64,000 nucleotides of DNA from Acrasis kona (Eukaryota; Heterolobosea; Eutetramitea; Acrasida; Acrasidae): contig JAOPGA020000603.1 in assembly GCA_026419775.2 (NCBI GenBank), forward strand, positions 1-64,000, in the 5' to 3' direction. Within the stretch, counting starts at the first letter, position 1. Each line of letters opens with the position of its first letter. Of the stretch, positions 59,298 through 64,000 are shown one piece after another. The translations under genes were made by a program, and so were the position numbers. A model generated the notes under the pieces. That model was not told where the DNA came from. It made no database searches and worked only from the letters and a program-made list of their open reading frames with translations.

Positions 59298-61013
59298 ATG
59301 TCTGAAGAAGATAAGAAGGTAGTAGCTGAGCAATCTGAGAAGCAACCAGCCTTGACCCCAGAAGAAAAAAAGAAAAAAAAGGAAGAGGAAAAGAAGAAGA
59401 AGGAACAAGAAAAGCTTAGAAAGGAGCAAGAAAAGAAACAAAAGGAGGCCGATCTTTTAAGAGAGAAATACGAGGCAGACAAGGTTTCTTGGGAACAAGT
59501 TAAAGACGGCAGCAAACCATACGGCAACTACCCACTGGTACAATCATCACACAGGAACGACATTGACTACACACCAATTCACACCTTAAACAAAGATGCC
59601 GACGGTAAAGTGGTCACTGTTCGCGCACGCATCCACACAATAAGGGCTAAGGGTAAAAGTTGTTTTGTCCTACTAAGAGATGGAATGTACACCGTTCAAG
59701 CTCTTGGTTTTGCTGGCGACGAACTACCAGTAGAGGTGGTGAAATTTGCCTCAAGATTATCTAAAGAAACAGTGATCGATTTGACAGGAAAAGTTAAAAT
59801 CGCTGAAGAAGAAGTCAAATCAGCCACTCAAAGCGACATTGAGATTAACATTCATAAAATCTATTGCGTGTCTTTGTCAGCAACACCACCCATCAGCGTC
59901 GAAGATGCCATGAGACCAGGTGAGGAGGATGAGAAGGAGGAGGCCAAAGATGCCCAGACAGAAAGCACCTTACCAAAGACCATCGGACAAGAAAAGAGGT
60001 TGGATAACAGAGTGATTGACTTGCGCGCGCCAGCACACATCGCTGCATTCCGCATTCAGTCAGCCGTAGGAAGATTCTTTAGAGAATTTTTGATCAATAA
60101 AAACTTTACAGAGATCCACACACCCAAGTTGATCGCAGGAGCAAGTGAGGGAGGTGCTGATGTATTCAAAGTACAATACTTCCAAGGTGACGCATGCTTA
60201 GCTCAATCACCTCAATTGTACAAGCAAATGGCCGTAGAGGGTGATTTCGGAGGAGTGTTCGAGATTGGACCAGGTATGTACATGTTTAGTTAAAAAAAAT
60301 AACCTCATCGTTTAGTGTTCAGAGCCGAAAATAGCAACACGTCAAGACATTTGACAGAGTTTGTTGGTTTGGATCTCGAAACGCCCATCAAGCAAAACTA
60401 CTTGGAAGTAGTCGACCTCTTGATTGAAATGTTTGTTTACATTTTCGATCAAATGAATGCAAAGTACTCAAAAGAGATTGAAGTCGTCAAGTCACAATAC
60501 CCATTCCAAGATTTGGTCTACACCAAGGAGAATGTTAGGTTGAGCTTCGCCGACGCCGTTCAGTTGTTGAGAGAAGATGGAAATCCAGCCAGAGAAGACT
60601 ACAAGGACTTTGAAAGTTTGGAAGAGAAGAGATTAGGAGAAATTGTGCGCGAGAAGTATCACACTGACTTTTTCGTTGTGGATAAATATCCAATGGCCGT
60701 TCGTCCATTCTACACCATGCCATGTCCCGAAAACCCCAACTATTCAAACTCTTATGACTTCTTCATCAGAGGGCAGGAGATTTTGTCGGGTGCACAACGT
60801 ATCCACGACCCATCGCTGCTTGAGAAGATTGCCGCCGACAAGGGCGTGTCATTGGCACCACTTCAGTCATATGTCGATGCCTTCAAGTACGGTGCTTGGC
60901 CGCATGCGGGTGCAGGTGCAGGTCTTGAACGTGTGGCAGCTCTATTCTTGGGTGTTGGAAACGTCAGAAAGACAAGTTTGTTCCCAAGAGACCCAAAGAG
61001 ATTGACACCCTAA
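59298..61013 (+). CDS. Cytosolic aspartyl-tRNA synthetase
   Basis: Exons 59298-60273 and 60316-61013 (42-nt intron, phase 1) give 557 residues. A Lys/Glu-rich N-terminal extension (EEKKKKKEEEKKKKEQEKLR) precedes the OB-fold (KVVTVRARIHTIRAKGKSCF, VLLRDGMYTVQALGF). Class II motifs: motif 1 region LIAGASEGGADVFKVQYFQG, motif 2 FRAENSNTSRHLTEFVGLD, motif 3 GAGAGLERVAALFLG, end LFPRDPKRLTP. QSPQLYKQMAVEGDFGGVFE is the AspRS-specific flipping/lid region. It charges tRNA-Asp. Typical archaeal/eukaryotic DARS1 type. The splice junction falls inside G-P|V-F-R-A. Confidence 0.97.
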
Positions 61014-61074
61014 ATAAATAACACTTTGAAAATACTGAATTTGATGCTTCTAATTCCAGGATAATCGACAGTGG

Positions 61075-61773
61075 ATGTTTTCAGAACACAAACATCCCAA
61101 CCCCTCAATCAATATGTGGTCACTACCAACAAACACAAGAGCACCAACAAATACCATACCCATTAGCAACAGTGACTTATCATACACGCAAAATATAAGT
61201 GATATGGACGAGGTTTCATTTCCCTCATTGACCGAGAACTCATCAACCACAACACAACAATACAACTTTGACCGGTTTAGAAATGCAAACACAGAGATCA
61301 GCTCATCAAGCGAACGGTCCTCATCGTGGACACCCCTTCGGTTTTGCCTTTTATACATCAACATTGTACTTTTAATATACTCAATTATCGTACCTATTGC
61401 AGGCACAATTATTGGTGTTTCGATGAAATTCGTTGACGCTAATGGTGCGGCTTTTTTCGTGTGGGCAGGATCGTCTGCATTCAGCCTGCCAACATCTGTG
61501 TTCGGCGCAATAAGTTATGGAAAAAACAAAAATAGCCTTAAAGTGTGTGCGTGGTTCATAGTTGGAATTACTTGCTCATTAATCGTACATCTTGCCGCTA
61601 GTCTGGTATACGCAGCAACGAACAAGCAGTTCGAGAATGAGGAAGAAGATGGTACATTTACTGCACTTATACTTATAATGTCCGTTGTGTCGGTTTATGC
61701 CATTTCTGTTTCTATGTCGTGTATATGGTATAGAAAGCAAAGAACGTCAAACTACAGCGAGATCGAAAGTTAA
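61075..61773 (+). CDS. Four-TM membrane protein of unknown function
   Basis: Single exon, 232 residues from ATG 61075. The first 85 residues are Ser/Thr/Asn/Pro-rich and cytosol-like (MFSEHKHPNPSINMWSLPTN). Four hydrophobic helices follow: CLLYINIVLLIYSIIVPIAG, AFFVWAGSSAFSLPTSVFGA, VCAWFIVGITCSLIVHLAAS and ALILIMSVVSVYAISVSMSC. The tail is short (RTSNYSEIES). Layout is tetraspan-like but the Cys pattern of tetraspanins is absent. It begins 61 bp after AspRS. The 330 bp downstream of its stop hold no other gene. Confidence 0.6.
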   Translation: MFSEHKHPNPSINMWSLPTNTRAPTNTIPISNSDLSYTQNISDMDEVSFPSLTENSSTTTQQYNFDRFRNANTEISSSSERSSSWTPLRFCLLYINIVLLIYSIIVPIAGTIIGVSMKFVDANGAAFFVWAGSSAFSLPTSVFGAISYGKNKNSLKVCAWFIVGITCSLIVHLAASLVYAATNKQFENEEEDGTFTALILIMSVVSVYAISVSMSCIWYRKQRTSNYSEIES

Positions 61774-62101
61774 ATTGACGCTAAGAATTATTTTAGGATT
61801 AAGAATGACAAAAATTGGAACGAACAAGAGTCGATTGTGCCTGACAAGACAAACAGGATTGAATAAATAATATAGTTTTTCATGTAAATACATTTTGATG
61901 ATTGTTCAGAAATTGCAACTCTATTTTATGAAGTTTGGATAGAAAGTCGTGTTATAAACTCGTAGTTTGGTATTCGAGTACCTTTTAGTAATGGAGCTAA
62001 ATGACACATCATCATCGATGTTGTAAACCATTGAATGTCCAGAACAGTCAAAACATGGTCAACCAAATTATTTTTCACAACCACCAAAAAGTAACAACGA
62101 A

Positions 62102-62642
62102 ATGTAAGTAATAGTTTGTGTGAAGTATTTGATTGACTGTTAACAGGTCTGACCAAGAACAACAACAACAACAAGAAGAAGAGCAAGAAACTTTCGAATC
62201 CGTTGGATCTGGAGCCTCGTTGACCTACCCCAAGCAAGCTGGTGCCCTACGTAAGGGACAAAACATCGTTATTAAGGGTTTCCCATGCAAAGTCATTGAA
62301 ATCACCACTTCAAAGACTGGTAAGCACGGTCACGCCAAGGCCAACATCACAGCCGTTGATATTTTCACCGGAAAGAAATACGAAGATATTTGCCCAACAA
62401 CACACAATGTTGAAGTTCCCAACTTGTTCAGAGCTGAGTACACTGTTGTCGATATTACCGCCGACGGATACTTGAGCTTGATGGACGACAAGGGTGAGAC
62501 CAAGGAAGACTTGAAGTGCCCAGAGGACGAGTTCGGTATCAAAATCAGATCATTGTTCGATGCCGGTAGTGACATCTTGGTCACAGTTGTTAAGGCCATG
62601 GGTCAAGAAGGTGTTGTTGCTGTCAAGGAAACCTCCAACTAA
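62102..62642 (+). CDS. Translation elongation factor eIF5A
   Basis: 165 residues. The start codon is split: AT at 62102-62103, then a 43-nt intron (62104-62146, GTAAGT...AACAG), then G at 62147, giving MSDQEQQQQQEEEQETFESV. The conserved core is GALRKGQNIVIKGFPCKVIE and TTSKTGKHGHAKANITAVD, with the hypusine lysine at K60 in T-G-K-H. The OB-fold C-terminal domain follows (DLKCPEDEFGIKIRSLFDAG). eIF5A rescues ribosomes stalled on polyproline and needs DHPS/DOHH for hypusination. Codon use is strongly biased (GGT, ACC, TTG), as expected for a highly expressed gene. Stop is 12 bp from that of the next, convergent gene. Confidence 0.96.
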
Positions 62643-62654
62643 ATGTCATAAAAA

Positions 62655-63791
62655 CTACTTTTTTATTCTACAAGCGTTCTTCTTGGCATCTTCTTCATTA
62701 TTAATAGAGACATCGCAGTAGGGGAAGTGGTCTCTGTGCAATTCATGACTCTTCATGTCCCAATCAATCAGCATTGGTTGTTCACCATTAATCTCCGGCG
62801 GACAGGGACTGATGTCATCCCTTGGACATACTTCATTGTGGAACCTCTCTCCCTCTTGTAACCAATCATACAAAACTTGATAGCATTTTGGTGTGTACCT
62901 TTCTGACCTCCCCACAAAGGTACTCTCAGCACCCAAATGTTCAAACAAATTGTACCGGAATGAAACAATTCTTCTCGGTGGAGTGCCTTGATCATATTGG
63001 TTCATCCATTCGAAAAGTAAAAGATCTGGAGCAATCATGATACCTATTGTTTGCTTCAACTTGTTTTTTAGGAAAGAAGTGAGGGAAGGAACATCTTCGA
63101 TTTTGATCACAATACCATTCAGACCGTAGCTGCACCGGAGCCCGATCCATGTTGGAAAGTGTTTGTTTGCTTTCGCAATCAAGTACTGAAGTGCAAGCAT
63201 GCCATTTGGACAAAAATACCAATCATCCTCCGATATAAATAAATAGCTGGTTGTCTTTGAATATTTTTCAATGGATAACTCTAAATTAAACACGACGTCG
63301 ATAGTCTGTTGTCTTAGTTTATCGCTTGCGCTCTCAGTTTTCATTGAACTGACGAATTCCACGTTCGGGAGGTTACTCTTTCGTAAATTTACAAAAGGTT
63401 CATTTTGGGATCCTTGTAGATTATGATCCACTACAAGAACTTTAACAGGGTCCATATCACGGTCAAAGGGACTGAAAAAAAACATTTGTGATGTTATCGA
63501 TCTGAGTGTGGGTGTCAGGTAATCGTGTTTGCGCGACACTGTGGGAACAATAAAAACGATCGAGCTCTTTCTTTGAATTGTTTCTGTTTGTTTGATGTCG
63601 TCGACTAGTTCTTTTCCTCCGTTAATTTTAGTATTTGTTTTCCCTGAAGATTCATCTTGGTAAGCGAGACGGGGCTTGTGTATAGCATGATACAATAATA
63701 TATGTAAATAAATAATTATGAATACAACAACCGCAGCAGCTATCAGAACATGCCTTATGCTTCTGTTGAGTATAAACTTTGTAAATACCAT
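62655..63791 (-). CDS. Type II membrane glycosyltransferase-like protein
   Basis: ATG 63791 (MVFTKFILNRSIRHVLIAAA) gives 378 residues with one signal-anchor helix (HVLIAAAVVVFIIIYLHILL). The luminal part reads SIVFIVPTVSRKHDYLTPTL, VLVVDHNLQGS, TSYLFISEDDWYFCPNGMLA with an E-D-D acidic motif, PTWIGLRCSYGLNGIVIKIE and FEHLGAESTFVGRSERYTPK. The order (V-P-T-V-x-R, acidic metal-like motif, H-x-G-x-x-S) resembles GT54/MGAT4-type N-acetylglucosaminyltransferases. The exact family is not certain, and neither donor nor acceptor can be read. It would act in the Golgi. Its start is 16 bp from the divergent gene at 63808. Confidence 0.65.
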   Translation of the reverse strand: MVFTKFILNRSIRHVLIAAAVVVFIIIYLHILLYHAIHKPRLAYQDESSGKTNTKINGGKELVDDIKQTETIQRKSSIVFIVPTVSRKHDYLTPTLRSITSQMFFFSPFDRDMDPVKVLVVDHNLQGSQNEPFVNLRKSNLPNVEFVSSMKTESASDKLRQQTIDVVFNLELSIEKYSKTTSYLFISEDDWYFCPNGMLALQYLIAKANKHFPTWIGLRCSYGLNGIVIKIEDVPSLTSFLKNKLKQTIGIMIAPDLLLFEWMNQYDQGTPPRRIVSFRYNLFEHLGAESTFVGRSERYTPKCYQVLYDWLQEGERFHNEVCPRDDISPCPPEINGEQPMLIDWDMKSHELHRDHFPYCDVSINNEEDAKKNACRIKK

Positions 63792-63807
63792 TGTAAAAAA
63801 CAACTTG

Positions 63808-64000
63808 ATGTTAAGGCTGTCATTGATTCGGCCAGTACCCTTGAGGGCAGTGTGTGGTGTAAAAAGTATTAATTTAATCAAGACATTTAGTTATTCGACA
63901 GCGTCTACAACAACTGCACCCGACACAATCAAGAATGAAAGCCTAGTGGAAGCCGAACCAGACTCGGCTATTGCTGATAAATATATAGAGGATCTTGGAG
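63808..64000 (+). CDS. Partial mitochondrial-targeted protein at the right edge
   Basis: ATG 63808 opens a frame that runs to the window end: MLRLSLIRPVPLRAVCGVKS, then KTFSYSTASTTTAPDTIKNE and DKYIEDLG. The first 40 residues are basic, hydroxylated, free of acids and able to form an amphipathic helix, with an R-x-x-S/x-Y-S-T cleavage-like site near 40; this is a mitochondrial presequence. Too little of the mature part is present to name a family. Confidence 0.6.
   Translation, partial: MLRLSLIRPVPLRAVCGVKSINLIKTFSYSTASTTTAPDTIKNESLVEAEPDSAIADKYIEDLG

Noticed and set aside
1-64000. CRISPR array, bacterial operon or prophage
   Set aside because: No regularly spaced repeats or bacterial-type gene layout; spliced eukaryotic genes throughout.

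Overview
The window is nuclear DNA from a compact, intron-bearing unicellular eukaryote. The evidence is short GT-AG introns, the cytosolic eukaryotic type of AspRS, eIF5A, Y-complex nucleoporin, clathrin-adaptor, WIP/verprolin, RGS and TM9 genes, and type II tRNA-Leu. An RWP-RK gene, a GH17 glucanase, a TOM1-type 7TM gene and a ciliary-type (NME8/9-like) thioredoxin sit beside actin-regulator genes. This mix suggests an amoeboid or amoeboflagellate protist, possibly a heterolobosean; that placement is inference. About 60 genes or gene remnants lie on both strands. Almost every intron that could be resolved is 32-43 nt. Convergent neighbours often have stop codons 1-15 bp apart, and one pair overlaps.

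Region by region. 1-6.4 kb is a mobile-element-rich stretch: a left-edge partial zinc-finger gene, a small secreted acidic protein, a TTAA-flanked DNA transposon (Kolobok-like, with a transposase ending in a CXC-like Cys-rich tail) that is split by a 5'-truncated LINE with its own 15-bp target duplication, an RWP-RK regulator and an NmrA-like pseudogene. 6.4-29.2 kb is dense housekeeping: methionine salvage (MtnB), thioredoxin, nitroreductase, WIP, DUF4139, a USP8-dimerisation-domain protein, AP-1 sigma, an SLC5 symporter with six exons, inositol polyphosphate kinase, Nup160, GH17 and a myomaker/TMEM8-like protein. 29.6-41.9 kb carries USP25/28, GNAT, TPR, ALKBH6, TMA7, TM9SF, mitochondrial AAT, tRNA-Leu(CAG) and an RGS-START fusion. 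41.9-52.5 kb holds a giant LRR protein with a repeated R-G-T tail motif, small unknown genes, a TOM1-type protein, a small PIP-like protein and GMF.

52.5-57.7 kb is an island without recognisable conserved genes. It holds a transposase-like zinc finger, a broken LTR-type integrase fossil, small lineage-specific genes, a recent partial gene duplication and a protein built of near-identical 78-residue repeats. It ends at an unusual tRNA-Gly(TCC). 57.9-64 kb returns to conserved genes: ARMC1, AspRS, a four-TM protein, eIF5A (start codon split by an intron), a type II glycosyltransferase-like protein, and the start of a mitochondrially targeted protein at the right edge.

Neighbouring genes share no single pathway. 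Recurring themes are endosome/Golgi trafficking (AP-1 sigma, USP8-dimer, TM9SF), actin control (WIP, GMF), translation (AspRS, eIF5A, TMA7, two tRNAs) and mitochondria (AAT, ARMC1, right-edge gene). Exon models were assembled by eye; where exon lengths are quoted as summing to whole codons this was checked by hand.
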